64,000 bases of DNA from Robiginitomaculum antarcticum DSM 21748 (GTDB taxonomy: Bacteria > Pseudomonadota > Alphaproteobacteria > Caulobacterales > Maricaulaceae), in NCBI RefSeq assembly GCF_000365025.1, contig NZ_KB823012.1, positions 434,001 through 498,000 of the forward strand, written 5' to 3'. The translations under genes and the position numbers were made by a program. This document shows positions 1 to 10,205 of this stretch, one piece after another. Every line of letters begins with the position of its first letter. Within the stretch, counting starts at the first letter, position 1. The notes under the pieces are model-generated. The model was not told the DNA's origin. It was given only the letters and a program-made list of their open reading frames with translations, and did no database searches.

Positions 1-982
1 CTTCGGGATCCAGAGTCGTGATGACGCCTTCGGTCAATCCGTAAAGTTCAATAACGCCGCAATCAAAATGCTCAAATAATGCGGCTTTGACGGGCTCGCG
101 CAGGGGAGATCCCGCGCTCATCATGCCGCGCATAGATGTAGATTTAAATTGCCGGCGTTGAGGGGACTCCATCATGCGTTCATACATGACGGGAACCATA
201 GATAGATGGGTGATACGGTCGGTCTCAATACGCTTCCAAATGGCGTCGGCATCAAACTTTTCATTAATCAGCAGCGTGCCTCCGGACAGCAAGGTGCACA
301 GCATGCCGACCCATGTAATATTCGAATATAGTCCGATCGTGGCCAGAAACCGCGCCGAGCTGTCATAGCGTAGCGTAATTGCCAGATCATAAGCCCAATC
401 GCGCCGCCCTTGATGAGTATGTACGATACCTTTGGGCTGTCCTGTCGTGCCTGAGGAATAGATAATATTCAGAAAGTCGTCGGGCGCAATTTTAACGTCC
501 GGCCTGTACGGTGATTGCGCGTCGCGCCAGTGAGAGTAAGGCGTCCAGTCTTTGCGAGATTCTCCCGTACACACGCGGTTATGCTTTATTGATTTTGGCA
601 ACTTATCCAGCATGTCATCAATGCGCTCCGCCTGATCCTCTGTGCATATAATGGCCTTCGCACCGCTATCAATTATCATATTTATAATTGCGTCATCCGT
701 AACCGATATATTAAGGGGCGCAGAGACAAAGCCGCCCATCATGGCGCCGAATAGGCACTCTGCCATCGCCGACCCATTGGTCATGAGGAGCGCGACGCGG
801 TCGCCTTTGCGCATTCCTTTAGATGCGAGACCATTGGCCACCTGATTCATGCGCTGCGTAAATTCATGCCAGGTCTGGCTTTCGCCGCTCGCAATCAAAG
901 CGGGCTTATCCGCCCGCCACTTGCCGTGCAGAGCGAAGATGTCCGGAAGAAGCGGATTTGTGGGTTGAATTATTTTAGACAA
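1..982 (-). CDS. AMP-dependent acyl-CoA synthetase (partial)
   Basis: This is the N-terminal ~327 codons of an adenylate-forming acyl-CoA ligase; the C-terminal part lies left of the window. The frame contains the P-loop-like AMP-binding motif IIYSSGTTGQPKG near residue 172-184 and the A5 motif YGLTEG near residue 318, both diagnostic of the family that activates carboxylates to acyl-CoA. No ATG is usable at the start: the ATG a few bases upstream runs into a stop after five codons. I chose TTG at 982-980, which follows a GGGGGG Shine-Dalgarno-like run. The gene is divergent from the TetR regulator at 1062, which may control it. The substrate cannot be told from the sequence; neighbouring CoA-lyase and flavoprotein genes suggest catabolism. 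Confidence 0.88.
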   Translation of the reverse strand, partial: MSKIIQPTNPLLPDIFALHGKWRADKPALIASGESQTWHEFTQRMNQVANGLASKGMRKGDRVALLMTNGSAMAECLFGAMMGGFVSAPLNISVTDDAIINMIIDSGAKAIICTEDQAERIDDMLDKLPKSIKHNRVCTGESRKDWTPYSHWRDAQSPYRPDVKIAPDDFLNIIYSSGTTGQPKGIVHTHQGRRDWAYDLAITLRYDSSARFLATIGLYSNITWVGMLCTLLSGGTLLINEKFDADAIWKRIETDRITHLSMVPVMYERMMESPQRRQFKSTSMRGMMSAGSPLREPVKAALFEHFDCGVIELYGLTEGVITTLDPE

Positions 983-1061
983 AACATTCCCCCCACGGTT
1001 TGACGATTGGACAGCGGGGTATATGAACTGAGGTAACGATATTCGTTTTTGGAGTCAGCGT

Positions 1062-1730
1062 ATGACGCTTAGCGCAAAAAATACGGTCAATTCCGTACCC
1101 CGGAAAATTAGAATTCTGAATTCGGCCGAGGCGCTGTTTTCCCAATTTGGTTATGACGGGGTTACGATCCGCCAGATTACCAAACGGGCGGGTGTGGATC
1201 TGGCGTTGGCGAATTATCATTTTGGTCCCAAGCGCGATCTTTTTAATGCCGTGCTGGATCGCCGCGCCGAGGTTTTGAATGCCGCGCGCCAAAAAGCTCT
1301 GGATGAATGTTTGGATAATGCAGGGGAAAACCCGCCGACGGTCGAAGCCATAATCGACGCCTATTTGAGGCCGCTGGGTGAAATTCATGGATCCGCCGAC
1401 GAAGGCTGGAAACATTATTTTGCGCTGATTGCTTATGTGAACAGCTCCCATGAATACGGGCGTGAATATATGACCCAGTTTTTCAATCCGCTGGTGGAGC
1501 GTTTTATTGAAGCCCTCCGGATGGCTTTGCCGCATGCGGATATCAAGGCGATTTATTGGGGATATCATTATCTCTCCGGCGCACTGACCCTGACCTTTGC
1601 AGATACAGGGCGTCTGGATGTCTTGTCCGACGGCAAAACGTCGTCGTCGGACACGGTGACGGGATATGCACATATGAGCCCGTTTATCGCTGCGGGTATC
1701 CGGGCGATATGCGAGCCTGAGCGCGCTTAA
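1062..1730 (+). CDS. TetR/AcrR family transcriptional regulator, CerR-like C-terminus
   Basis: This 222-residue protein has an N-terminal TetR helix-turn-helix (residues ~14-60, including AEALFSQFGYDGVTIRQITKRAG and the typical LANYHFGPKRDLF recognition helix). The long alpha-helical ligand-binding C-terminus resembles the CerR/DUF1956 group. Such proteins are usually ligand-released repressors. It is divergent from the acyl-CoA synthetase gene (79 bp apart) and convergent with the TonB receptor, with the two stop codons overlapping by four bases. By position it could control the synthetase and the adjoining receptor. The ligand is unknown. Confidence 0.9.
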   Translation: MTLSAKNTVNSVPRKIRILNSAEALFSQFGYDGVTIRQITKRAGVDLALANYHFGPKRDLFNAVLDRRAEVLNAARQKALDECLDNAGENPPTVEAIIDAYLRPLGEIHGSADEGWKHYFALIAYVNSSHEYGREYMTQFFNPLVERFIEALRMALPHADIKAIYWGYHYLSGALTLTFADTGRLDVLSDGKTSSSDTVTGYAHMSPFIAAGIRAICEPERA

Positions 1731-4003
1731 TATTTATATCCGAGCGAGAGTGTGACTGTGCGCGGCGCACGGTAGAACACAGAATAGGCCCCGTCCGCGC
1801 CGAGCTGGCTTGGCGTCACAAAGTTATAAGCTGCGACCTTAGCCCGTTCGTCCGTCAAATTGCGTCCAAATAATCCGAGATCCCACGTTCCGCTTTCGCT
1901 GGTCCAGACCATGCCCAGATCAAACACGGTGTAACCGTCGGGATCGAGCGCCGGAGCGCCATTTGGATAGAGCGCATTTGTTCCCGGCGCGAAGCCGGGA
2001 TTAGCGGCGTTGAACAAGAAATACTCGCTGCGGTATGACGCCGATCCGGTGAAGGTCAGGTCACCGGCATTTTCCAGCTCCCGATTGTAGGCAAAGCCGT
2101 AACGGGTTGTCCATTCGGGCGTGTTTTGCGTGACAAATTGATTGGCGACATTGACGCCGCCGGACTGGATATCGACGATCTCGGCGTCGATATAGCCAAC
2201 AACTGTAGACAAGGTGAAATTCTCAGATAGGCGAAGCGCGCCTTCAAATTCCAAACCTTTATATTCAGACTCGCCGGCATTGAAGACCGAAGAAATAAAG
2301 GTATTGGGCGTGCCAACCGGGCCGGGCGTTCCGGGATCATAGACCCCTTGCTGTACAGTGATTTGCTGGTCTTCATAATTGGCGAAGAAAACGGCGGCGC
2401 TATACGTCAGACGGTCTGATAATGTGCTGCCTTTGATGCCCAGTTCGTAACTGTCGACGCGTTCGGGGCCGAAACCGTCACGAGAAATACCCAAGGGATC
2501 AAGGTCAGCGCGGGCGCGCGGATCAAAGCCGCCGGCTTTGAAGCCTTGCGAAAATGAAGCGTAGACATTGGTGTCTTCATCAAGCTTATAATTGACGGCA
2601 ACGCGCGGTGTAAATTCGCTGTCTTCGCGCTCCAGACCTTCATATCCCGTTTGAACCGGACCGGCAAAGGCGGTGTTAGATGGATCAAACGCCGGTGATC
2701 CGAGACCGAAATAAAGCTGTCGCGTCACATCGGCTACGGTTTTATCATTGGTATAGCGTGCGCCTAGAGACAGGCTTAAACGCTCAGTCATGTCATAGGT
2801 AAAATCGGCATAGACCGAAAGATTTTCTTTTTCTTGAACGCCGGATTGATAAATCGTTAGGCCGCCAAATAGAGATTCCAAGAGCAGATCAAATTCACCA
2901 GACGCTTCGCTGTCCAGATAGTAAAGACCTGCGACGCCGTTTAAGCGGTCGCTACCATATAGGACTTGAATTTCTTGGCTGAACTGATCGTCACGGTAAC
3001 GCGCGGGCACATCGAAATCAGGCTGGGGCAGGGCGTCAAAGTCAATCGGCGTTTCGGTTTCACTCTCGCGGTAAGCCGTGATGGATTTGAGGGTAAAGGC
3101 CTCATTGACGTCCCATGAGGCTGTAAACGATGCGCCCTTGGTTTCGACACTATTGTCGTCACCCAATCCGGCGCGTGTATCATATTCATTGTCAGTAACA
3201 GGGATTGTGCCGTCACCGCTGGGGATTAATCTGTGGCCGTGCTTCGCGTTTGAATCGTCCTGTGTAATATCCGCAGCGATGCGGAAATTTAATGCATCTG
3301 TCGGTGCCCATTCTGCGCTGACGCGCCCCGCCATAACGTCCTTGTCATAGTGATCGGCGCCGGTGTTCAGATTGCGTCCAAAGCCGTCGCGTTGATAATT
3401 GGCGAAGGCTCCGCCAATTGCAAATGTTTCACCGATAGGCAGCGAACCGGAGACAATCTGGTCAAATTGACCATAGCTGCCGACATTAATCCGCGCCTTC
3501 AAAGTCGGGTCTTCCATGTCCAGACCTTTGGTGACGTATTTAATCGCGCCGCCAATGGTGTTACGACCATAAAGTGTGCCTTGGGGGCCGCGCAGAACTT
3601 CAATCCGCTCTACATCGAAAATATCAAGAACCGCGCCTTGCGGGCGGGCAATATAAATGTCGTCGACATAAATGCCGACGCCGGGTTCAAAACCCCAAAG
3701 CGGGTCTTGTTGCCCCACACCGCGGATAAAGGCGACCAGTGTCGAGTTAGACCCGCGCGCGACCTCGATTGTCGCGTTAGGTGTAATTTTCTGGATATCG
3801 GTAATATCGATTGCGCCGATTTGTTGTAAGAATTCGCCTGAAACAGCTGTGACTGAGATAGGCACATCCTGAATATTTTGTGCGCGCCGCTGGGCGGTCA
3901 CAATAATTTCGTCGTCGACGGCCTGTGCATAAGATGGTGCGGCGGCGGCCAGGCCAAGCGCAAGTGTGGAGCAAGTAAGCGTAAGTGAATGCCTGAACAA
4001 CAT
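1727..4003 (-). CDS. TonB-dependent outer-membrane receptor
   Basis: The 758-residue protein begins with a signal peptide ending near residue 26 (PSYA). An early plug domain follows with the typical DEIIVTAQRR...DVPISVTAVS motif and the IEVLRGPQGTLYGRNTIGGAI segment. The rest is a ~600-residue beta-barrel ending in aromatic Y-K-Y, as expected for outer-membrane insertion. It imports a scarce substrate using TonB/ExbBD energy. The DVPISV plug subtype is common in alphaproteobacterial receptors for plant, terpenoid or aromatic compounds, but substrate assignment is speculative. It lies between a TetR gene and a ferredoxin-reductase gene and may belong to the same catabolic neighbourhood. Confidence 0.94.
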   Translation of the reverse strand: MLFRHSLTLTCSTLALGLAAAAPSYAQAVDDEIIVTAQRRAQNIQDVPISVTAVSGEFLQQIGAIDITDIQKITPNATIEVARGSNSTLVAFIRGVGQQDPLWGFEPGVGIYVDDIYIARPQGAVLDIFDVERIEVLRGPQGTLYGRNTIGGAIKYVTKGLDMEDPTLKARINVGSYGQFDQIVSGSLPIGETFAIGGAFANYQRDGFGRNLNTGADHYDKDVMAGRVSAEWAPTDALNFRIAADITQDDSNAKHGHRLIPSGDGTIPVTDNEYDTRAGLGDDNSVETKGASFTASWDVNEAFTLKSITAYRESETETPIDFDALPQPDFDVPARYRDDQFSQEIQVLYGSDRLNGVAGLYYLDSEASGEFDLLLESLFGGLTIYQSGVQEKENLSVYADFTYDMTERLSLSLGARYTNDKTVADVTRQLYFGLGSPAFDPSNTAFAGPVQTGYEGLEREDSEFTPRVAVNYKLDEDTNVYASFSQGFKAGGFDPRARADLDPLGISRDGFGPERVDSYELGIKGSTLSDRLTYSAAVFFANYEDQQITVQQGVYDPGTPGPVGTPNTFISSVFNAGESEYKGLEFEGALRLSENFTLSTVVGYIDAEIVDIQSGGVNVANQFVTQNTPEWTTRYGFAYNRELENAGDLTFTGSASYRSEYFLFNAANPGFAPGTNALYPNGAPALDPDGYTVFDLGMVWTSESGTWDLGLFGRNLTDERAKVAAYNFVTPSQLGADGAYSVFYRAPRTVTLSLGYKY

Positions 4004-4199
4004 GATATATCCCTATATGTGGTGACGCTTTTTCAACAAGCGTTTAATTTCAACATCTGTTGAGTATCAGAAAAGTCAGGATTGTCAATCATAGAAATTC
4101 TGGCGCTCTATTCCTCTCATGGAGTAAAATGCCTAATCTGTAACGCTCCACTATACGCCTGTTTGTAATCCATCTCGCCTTAATATAGACACTCCGATT

Positions 4200-5426
4200 A
4201 TGTCTAAAACTGTCATCATTGTTGGAGCCTCTCACGCGGCCGCGCAAACTTGCGTCAGTCTACGTCAAGGCGGGTGGAGCGGGGAAATCACGCTCATTGG
4301 TGATGAATTAGTGCCGCCTTATCACCGCCCGCCTCTGTCGAAAGACTTTCTGTCGGGACAAAAGAGTATAGATGATATTCTAATCCGCCCAGTGCAGACC
4401 TATCAGGACGCGAACATAAATTTGCGGTTGGGTATCCGTGTTGGAGTTATCAACCGCGTGAGCAAACAGCTGCTTACTGACGGGGGCGATGAAGTCCCCT
4501 ATGACAAGCTCGTTCTGGCGACGGGCGCAAGGGTTCGGCGCTTGCCAATTGAGGGCGAAGCTCTGGAGAATGTTTTCTATTTAAGGGACACAGTTGATGT
4601 TCTCGCGATTAATCAAAAAGCCCAAAGCGCAAAAACCGCCGTTATTATTGGTGGAGGTTATATTGGCCTTGAGACGGCAGCCTCACTGCGCAAACTGGGC
4701 CTTGAAGTCACGGTTCTAGAAGCTATGCCGCGTATCCTGCAGCGCGTTACCGCGCCGCAAATGTCGACATTTTACAAACGCGTTCACACCGAAGAAGGCG
4801 TGAAAATAATTGAGAATGTGATGGCGTCGGAAATCATTAAGCAAGATCATTCTCTACGTGTTTTGACTTCATGTGAGCAAGACTTCACGGCTGATATGGT
4901 TATTATCGGTATTGGCATTATCCCCAATGTTGAATTAGCGCAGACTGCGGGTTTGAAGATTGGTGACGGCATTGAGGTCAATGAATTTTGTCAAACATCC
5001 GATCCGGATATTTATGCGGCCGGCGATGTATCGTGGCACTACAATCCCATTTACAACACGCACATCCGGTTGGAATCGGTGCCAAATGCGATTGAGCAGG
5101 GCAAGACTGTCGCAGCGCATATAAATGGCGCGCCGAAACCCTATAACGCTTTACCGTGGTTTTGGTCAGATCAATTTGACCTGAAACTTCAAATCGCCGG
5201 ACTGTCAAGCGGCTATGATAACGTCATTATGCGCGGCGATAACAAGGCAGGGCGCAGCTTTGCCGCTTTTTATTTTAAAGATGATAAATTTATCGCCGTC
5301 GATGCCGTGAATTCACCCCGTGATTTCATGTTTGGAAAAATGGTGCTCACTAAAGGGATGAGTTTAAATAAGGCCCGGCTTGCCGATACCGGCGCTCAAC
5401 TGAAGAGCTGCCTTATGATGGGTTAG
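4200..5426 (+). CDS. FAD/NAD(P)H ferredoxin (rubredoxin/putidaredoxin) reductase
   Basis: The 408-residue flavoprotein has an N-terminal FAD dinucleotide fold (VIIVGASHAAAQ), an internal NAD(P)H-binding fold (VIIGGGYIGLETAASLRK, ~residue 148) and the FAD-contacting motif IYAAGDVSWHYNP (~residue 272). The order and length match the reductases that feed electrons to 2Fe-2S ferredoxins for cytochrome P450s or ring-hydroxylating oxygenases (ThcD/putidaredoxin reductase type). No ferredoxin or oxygenase gene is adjacent, so the partner must be encoded elsewhere. It is convergent with the CitE-like gene downstream. Confidence 0.9.
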   Translation: MSKTVIIVGASHAAAQTCVSLRQGGWSGEITLIGDELVPPYHRPPLSKDFLSGQKSIDDILIRPVQTYQDANINLRLGIRVGVINRVSKQLLTDGGDEVPYDKLVLATGARVRRLPIEGEALENVFYLRDTVDVLAINQKAQSAKTAVIIGGGYIGLETAASLRKLGLEVTVLEAMPRILQRVTAPQMSTFYKRVHTEEGVKIIENVMASEIIKQDHSLRVLTSCEQDFTADMVIIGIGIIPNVELAQTAGLKIGDGIEVNEFCQTSDPDIYAAGDVSWHYNPIYNTHIRLESVPNAIEQGKTVAAHINGAPKPYNALPWFWSDQFDLKLQIAGLSSGYDNVIMRGDNKAGRSFAAFYFKDDKFIAVDAVNSPRDFMFGKMVLTKGMSLNKARLADTGAQLKSCLMMG

Positions 5427-5486
5427 GTCGCCAAAACGAATCTTGACTAGTTTTACGGCGCGCCAAGAGCTTTAAAATAAACAGTC

Positions 5487-6302
5487 TTAACTGAGCTTTG
5501 CAAATTCCAGGACTCTTTGCGCGGCTTTGACTACGGGCGCTTCAATAAATTTCCCGTCCAAAAGTGCAACATTGCCCCCTGCGGATTGATAGGCCGCAAT
5601 GACGCGCTGCGCATGGCTCACCTCGTCTTTGCTGGGCGCGAGGGCGGCGTGGATGCGCGCAATTTGCGCAGGATGGATAGCGCTACGCGCATAAATCCCA
5701 AGCGCTTTAGCTTTGCGCGTTGTGGCTTCGCAGTCATCCAAATCGCGTACATCAATATGGGGGACATCAAAGAGCTGCACGTCATGGGCTATGGCCGCTG
5801 CGACGCAGTGGCTGCGCGCGTAAAGATGGGACTCCCAAGACAGGTCACATCCTACATCGCCGGCATAATCTACCGCGCCATACATGCCGAGCTTAACCCG
5901 CCCGACAGAAAAAATATCTGCCGCATTTAACAGCCCCACCGCACTTTCAATGATAGCGAAAAACGGTCCCAAATCATTAGGCAGATCGTCGTCTAGGTCG
6001 GCAATCTCGCTTTTGCTTACCGTTTTGGGGATCATCAAAAAGGGCAGTTTAAGTTCGCTTGTCTTGAGCGCTGCAATATCGTCTTTGGCAAAGGGCGTGT
6101 CCAAACTGTTAATCCGCAGACTAACATGTTTATGTTTTGTCGAGGCCAGAAAATCGAGTACGGTATTCCTTGCTGAGTCTTTTTCAGAAGACCCTACGGC
6201 ATCTTCAAGATCAATACAGACCAGGTCGGCGCCTGCAGTGCAGGCTTTTTCGAAACGGTCAGGACGGTTACCCGGAACAAAGAGCTGGGAACGGTAATGC
6301 AT
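5487..6302 (-). CDS. HpcH/HpaI aldolase / CitE-like CoA ester lyase
   Basis: This 271-residue protein is a CitE-like TIM barrel. It opens with RSQLFVPGNRPDRFEKA and contains the family signature VCIDLEDAVG (Mg2+-binding acidic residues, ~residues 29-38) and the later IHPAQI motif (~residue 213). These enzymes cleave or hydrolyse CoA thioesters such as L-malyl-CoA, citramalyl-CoA or 3-hydroxy-3-methylglutaryl-like substrates. The length equals free-standing CitE-like lyases; no citD/citF genes accompany it, so it is not part of citrate lyase. The actual substrate is not determinable. Convergent with the flavoprotein gene. Confidence 0.88.
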   Translation of the reverse strand: MHYRSQLFVPGNRPDRFEKACTAGADLVCIDLEDAVGSSEKDSARNTVLDFLASTKHKHVSLRINSLDTPFAKDDIAALKTSELKLPFLMIPKTVSKSEIADLDDDLPNDLGPFFAIIESAVGLLNAADIFSVGRVKLGMYGAVDYAGDVGCDLSWESHLYARSHCVAAAIAHDVQLFDVPHIDVRDLDDCEATTRKAKALGIYARSAIHPAQIARIHAALAPSKDEVSHAQRVIAAYQSAGGNVALLDGKFIEAPVVKAAQRVLEFAKLS

Positions 6303-6676
6303 AACTTCAATTGTCCTTGTTACGGAAAGCGCATCTATAGAGGCTAGGTAGTCGGGTCTAAGTCAATCAATAATATAAAGTGATAATCGCTTAGGCAGGT
6401 AACTTTGCGATATTGATACTGATGTTATAATATGTGTACTCTTCGACGGCGGAATTTGAAACATTAAACTCGATGCCTTTTTTAAAATGACTTCTCAACC
6501 TCAAGACATGAGAGTACGAAAAGTTAGTAAAATGCAGAAGATGCGATCTGACATATATCTTTGCCAGAGGATATTGATGTGCTGAAATTTGACTACGGTC
6601 AAATTTCCAAAACGCCGACACTCTAGCCTCTCTCCGAGTCTCATCACACTGATGAGCCAATCGGGTTGCAGGCATT
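6303..6676. other. Divergent control region between the CoA lyase gene and ccoN
   Basis: These 374 bases carry no credible gene. The main landmark is the FixK/FNR-type palindrome at 6584-6607. The AT-rich left half presumably contains the lyase promoter, but I see no clear -35/-10 pair. Small frames across the region overlap the ccoN start and look spurious. Confidence 0.6.
6584..6607. promoter_or_regulatory. FNR/FixK-type operator upstream of ccoN
   Basis: A perfect 10+10 bp inverted repeat, GAAATTTGAC-TACG-GTCAAATTTC, is centred ~81 bp before the ccoN ATG. Its core TTGA-N6-TCAA fits the FixK/FNR consensus, and cbb3 operons of alphaproteobacteria are classically FixK- or FNR-activated. A FixK gene lies 8 kb downstream. 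Assignment to this particular FixK is inference. Confidence 0.82.
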
Positions 6677-8377
6677 ATGACATCGAAAAATATACTATCC
6701 AGATTGAAGGGAGACGACTCACTTATTTTCATCGCTCTCATCTGCGTCCTAGGCTTTATCTGGTCCATATTTGCAGCGCAGCCTCATGACGTGCCCTCAA
6801 TGATTTACCCGACCATGGAAATGCATGGTTTTATTTTGATGGGGGCGTTTATCATCGCCTTGATCGTGATCATGTTTAAGGTTGCCGACGGCTTGCCTCA
6901 AATTGATCACTCTGAATATGAAGATGGCGTGATAAAAGCCGGTGTTATCGCTACCACATTCTGGGGCATTGTCGGCATGTTGGTCGGCGTCATTATTGCG
7001 TGTCAACTTACGTGGCCCGAAATATTTTATTTCGAAAACCTGCCGTGGACAAATTTTGGTCGCTTGCGGCCTTTACATACCTCAGCGGTTATTTTCGCAT
7101 TTGGTGGTAATGCATTAATTGCAACCTCTCTTTATGTTGTTCAGCGTACCTGTCGAACCCGTCTGGCGGGAGGAAATTGGGCCTGGTTTGTGTTTTGGGG
7201 TTATCAACTTTTTATCGTTTTGGCCGCCACAGGGTACCTCACCGGGATCACGCAGTCGAAAGAATATGCCGAACCCGAATGGTATGTCGATATATGGCTC
7301 ACTATCGTCTGGGTCGCCTATTTGATGATATTCCTGTTCACGCTTGCCAGACGTAAAGAACCACATATCTATGTGGCGAACTGGTTTTATCTCGCGTTCA
7401 TAATTACGATCGCAATCTTGCATATTGTCAATAATTTGGCGCTGCCGACCGGGCCCTTTGACGCAAAAAGTTACTCATTATTTGCAGGCGTACAAGATGC
7501 CATGACGCAGTGGTGGTATGGCCATAATGCGGTTGGGTTTTTCCTGACGGCAGGGTTTCTGGCCATCATGTACTACTTTATTCCGAAACGTGCAGACCGC
7601 CCGATCTGGTCGTATAAATTGTCCATTGTTCATTTTTGGGCGGTTATTTTCATCTATGTCTGGGCGGGGCCTCACCATCTTCATTATACCGCGCTGCCGC
7701 AATGGACACAGACTCTGGGTATGGTGTTTTCCATCATGCTGTGGATGCCAAGTTGGGGTGGCATGATTAACGGCCTTATGACGCTGTCAGGCGCATGGGA
7801 CAAGCTGCGCACAGACCCTGTTCTGCGCATGCTGGTCGTGTCCGTTGCGTTTTACGGCATGGCGACCTTTGAAGGTCCGCTCATGTCTATACGCTATGTT
7901 AATGCCCTGTCTCATTACACAGAATGGACTATCGGGCATGTTCACTCCGGAGCATTGGGCTGGAATGGATTTATTACCTTCGGTGCGCTCTATTGCCTTG
8001 TGCCTTGGCTGTGGAAAAAGAAAGAGCTGTATTCTCTGAAACTGGTGGAGTTGCATTTCTGGCTCGCGACTCTCGGGATAGTTTTCTACATCACATCCAT
8101 GTGGGTCGCCGGCATTATGGAAGGCCTGATGTGGCGCGCATACACAGACCTTGGCTTCTTGGAATATGCTTTCATTGAGACTGTGTCCGCGAAACATATC
8201 TATTATGTTATCCGGGCCTTAGGCGGAACATTGTTCCTTCTCGGTACCTTTATTATGGCTTTCAATATTTTCATGACAATTAAAGGCAAAGGTTTAGCCC
8301 AGCCTTTGGACGGCGATATACCTTTGGCGAAAAGGCCGTCCGTTCCAACCGCAGCGCCAATCCTGGCGGGAGAATAA
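6677..8377 (+). CDS. ccoN: cbb3-type cytochrome c oxidase subunit I
   Basis: CcoN is the catalytic subunit of the high-affinity cbb3 oxidase in the inner membrane and holds heme b and the heme b3-CuB centre. The 566-residue protein is almost entirely hydrophobic helices. It shows subunit-I landmarks: [17 protein letters not shown] (heme ligand histidine, ~residue 136), [11 protein letters not shown] (CuB histidine, ~residue 280), the [13 protein letters not shown] histidine pair (~residue 328), and [13 protein letters not shown] (~residue 418). It is the first gene of ccoNOQP-GHIS and is preceded by a FixK-type operator. The start at 6677 gives a short cytoplasmic lead before the first membrane helix. 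Confidence 0.97.
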   Translation: MTSKNILSRLKGDDSLIFIALICVLGFIWSIFAAQPHDVPSMIYPTMEMHGFILMGAFIIALIVIMFKVADGLPQIDHSEYEDGVIKAGVIATTFWGIVGMLVGVIIACQLTWPEIFYFENLPWTNFGRLRPLHTSAVIFAFGGNALIATSLYVVQRTCRTRLAGGNWAWFVFWGYQLFIVLAATGYLTGITQSKEYAEPEWYVDIWLTIVWVAYLMIFLFTLARRKEPHIYVANWFYLAFIITIAILHIVNNLALPTGPFDAKSYSLFAGVQDAMTQWWYGHNAVGFFLTAGFLAIMYYFIPKRADRPIWSYKLSIVHFWAVIFIYVWAGPHHLHYTALPQWTQTLGMVFSIMLWMPSWGGMINGLMTLSGAWDKLRTDPVLRMLVVSVAFYGMATFEGPLMSIRYVNALSHYTEWTIGHVHSGALGWNGFITFGALYCLVPWLWKKKELYSLKLVELHFWLATLGIVFYITSMWVAGIMEGLMWRAYTDLGFLEYAFIETVSAKHIYYVIRALGGTLFLLGTFIMAFNIFMTIKGKGLAQPLDGDIPLAKRPSVPTAAPILAGE

Positions 8378-8379
8378 TC

Positions 8380-9117
8380 ATGTTTCTAAGGATCCACAAG
8401 TTTCTGGAAAAACGATCATTCGCACTCCTTATTGGCATTATTGCCGTCGTCTCTGTGGGCGGATTGATCGAGGTTGCGCCTCTATTTTATATCGACAGTA
8501 CGATTGAGGAAGTTGAAGGAATGCGTCCTTACACGCCCTTAGAGCTCGCCGGACGTAATATTTATGTCCGCGAAGGCTGTCATGCTTGCCATTCACAAAT
8601 GATCCGGCCTTTGCGTGATGAAGTCGAGCGTTATGGTCACTATTCTCTGGCGGCAGAGTCTATGTATGACCGGCCGTTCCAGTGGGGGTCTAAACGCACG
8701 GGTCCCGATCTTTCGCGGGTTGGCAGTAAGTATTCTGATGAATGGCATAGGCTGCATATGGAGGACCCCCGGGCCGTTGTGCCTGAGTCCATAATGCCGC
8801 CCTATAAGTTTCTTTCTAAGAATGCATTGGACATTTCAAGCATACAGGCTGACCTCAAGGCCAATCAAAGACTGGGCGTGCCATACTCGGATGAGATGGT
8901 TGAAAAAGCGGCCTCAGATTTGAGAACACAACTGGACGAAGACGCCGATGATTATGATGGATTTGTCACGCGTTATGCCAATGCTGTGGTGCGGGATTTT
9001 GACGGAAACCCTGATAAAATTTCGGAAATGGACGCCTTAATCGCCTATCTACAAATGATCGGAACACTGGTCGATTTTGATGAATATGAGGCCGAGAAAG
9101 ATGAGAATTTGAGATGA
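8380..9117 (+). CDS. ccoO: cbb3-type cytochrome c oxidase subunit II (monoheme c)
   Basis: CcoO is the membrane-anchored monoheme cytochrome c that passes electrons from CcoP to CcoN. The 245-residue protein has one N-terminal membrane helix (residues ~14-32) and a single heme-c site CHACH at residues 67-71 in the context [20 protein letters not shown], a CcoO hallmark. It starts two bases after the ccoN stop, and its stop overlaps the ccoQ start (ATGA), indicating translational coupling. Confidence 0.97.
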   Translation: MFLRIHKFLEKRSFALLIGIIAVVSVGGLIEVAPLFYIDSTIEEVEGMRPYTPLELAGRNIYVREGCHACHSQMIRPLRDEVERYGHYSLAAESMYDRPFQWGSKRTGPDLSRVGSKYSDEWHRLHMEDPRAVVPESIMPPYKFLSKNALDISSIQADLKANQRLGVPYSDEMVEKAASDLRTQLDEDADDYDGFVTRYANAVVRDFDGNPDKISEMDALIAYLQMIGTLVDFDEYEAEKDENLR

Positions 9118-9293
9118 GTTATGACATTCTCGCACACTTTATAAAAATAGGCGGAACCGTATTCTTTACGGGGTTTTTTGTCTTGGCTATTGTCTATGCA
9201 TTGTGGCCTAAAAATAAAAAACGTTTTGATAGCGCGGCCCAAATTCCGCTGTGTGACGATGATCGTCCTGAATTAGGAGACGGTGATGTCTGA
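9114..9293 (+). CDS. ccoQ: cbb3-type oxidase small subunit CcoQ/FixQ
   Basis: This 59-residue single-helix protein starts with an ATG overlapping the ccoO stop and ends inside the first codons of ccoP. It has a short amphipathic start (MSYDILAHF), one membrane helix at about residues 12-31, then a [12 protein letters not shown] cytoplasmic tail, the usual CcoQ/FixQ pattern. CcoQ stabilises the cbb3 complex and is not catalytic. The identification rests on position between ccoO and ccoP, size and topology. Confidence 0.92.
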   Translation: MSYDILAHFIKIGGTVFFTGFFVLAIVYALWPKNKKRFDSAAQIPLCDDDRPELGDGDV

Positions 9294-10194
9294 TAACACA
9301 CCAAAAATTGATGAAATTTCCGGTACCGAGACAACAGGTCACGAGTGGGACGGAATTGAAGAACTTAATACGCCCATGCCGCGCTGGTGGCTATGGGTGT
9401 TCTATGCCTCGATTTTGTTCGCGATTGCCTATGCTATAGCGATGCCGTCCATTCCTCTTGTAAATTCCTACTATAAGGGGCTCTTAGGGGCGTCTGACCG
9501 CAAGCAGGTCGCACAGGAAGTAGAACTGATGGGTGGTCAGAAATATGAATTATTTAATCAGTTAAATGGTGAGACTTTAGAAGGTATTGAGGCAAAGCCA
9601 GAGCTTTTCCGGTTTGCTATGGCCGCGGGAAAATCTGCTTTCGGTGACAATTGCGCAACATGCCACGGGTCCGGTGGGCAAGGCTTTAAAGGCTACCCTA
9701 ATTTGAATGACGATGTTTGGCTATGGGGCGGGACATTTGAAGATATCCGTCAGACTTTAACCGTTGGCATCCGCTCTGCGCATGACGATACGCGTTTTAA
9801 TATTATGATGGCTTACGGGCGCGAGGGATTTTTAACGAACCCGCAAATTGACGACCTGACACAATATGTACTCAACCTATCAGGCCAAGAGGCCGAACAA
9901 CAGGCGGTTTTGCGCGCCGGCACTGTGTTCCAAACGAATTGTAGTTCGTGTCACGGAGTTGCCGGCACGGGGGATCAGTCGCAAGGCGCGCCAAACCTGA
10001 CAGATAATGAGTGGCTTTACGGCGGCGACGCTGCTGATATTCGGGCAACGATATATAATGGCAGACAAGGCGTCATGCCCAATTGGAATGAACGTTTGTC
10101 GCCTGAAATAATTTCAGCATTAGCCATATATGTTCACAGCCTTGGCGGCGGTGTTGCAACCCCTCAAGACACAAATACGGAAGACGCGCCGTAA
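9286..10194 (+). CDS. ccoP: cbb3-type cytochrome c oxidase subunit III (diheme c)
   Basis: CcoP is the diheme cytochrome c that receives electrons from the soluble or bc1-linked cytochrome pool. It has an N-terminal WDGIEELNTPMPRWW motif followed by a membrane helix (~residues 33-54), then two cytochrome c domains with CATCH (C123, C126, H127) and CSSCH (C219, C222, H223). I start at the ATG at 9286, six bases after AGGAG; a GTG one codon upstream (9283) is also open but has poorer spacing. The start overlaps the end of ccoQ. Confidence 0.96.
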   Translation: MSDNTPKIDEISGTETTGHEWDGIEELNTPMPRWWLWVFYASILFAIAYAIAMPSIPLVNSYYKGLLGASDRKQVAQEVELMGGQKYELFNQLNGETLEGIEAKPELFRFAMAAGKSAFGDNCATCHGSGGQGFKGYPNLNDDVWLWGGTFEDIRQTLTVGIRSAHDDTRFNIMMAYGREGFLTNPQIDDLTQYVLNLSGQEAEQQAVLRAGTVFQTNCSSCHGVAGTGDQSQGAPNLTDNEWLYGGDAADIRATIYNGRQGVMPNWNERLSPEIISALAIYVHSLGGGVATPQDTNTEDAP

Positions 10195-10205
10195 AGTGAA
10201 AACCC

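Noticed and set aside
975-1673. Long antisense frame opposite the TetR gene
   Set aside because: It is the shadow of a well-supported TetR gene and lacks any recognisable motif.
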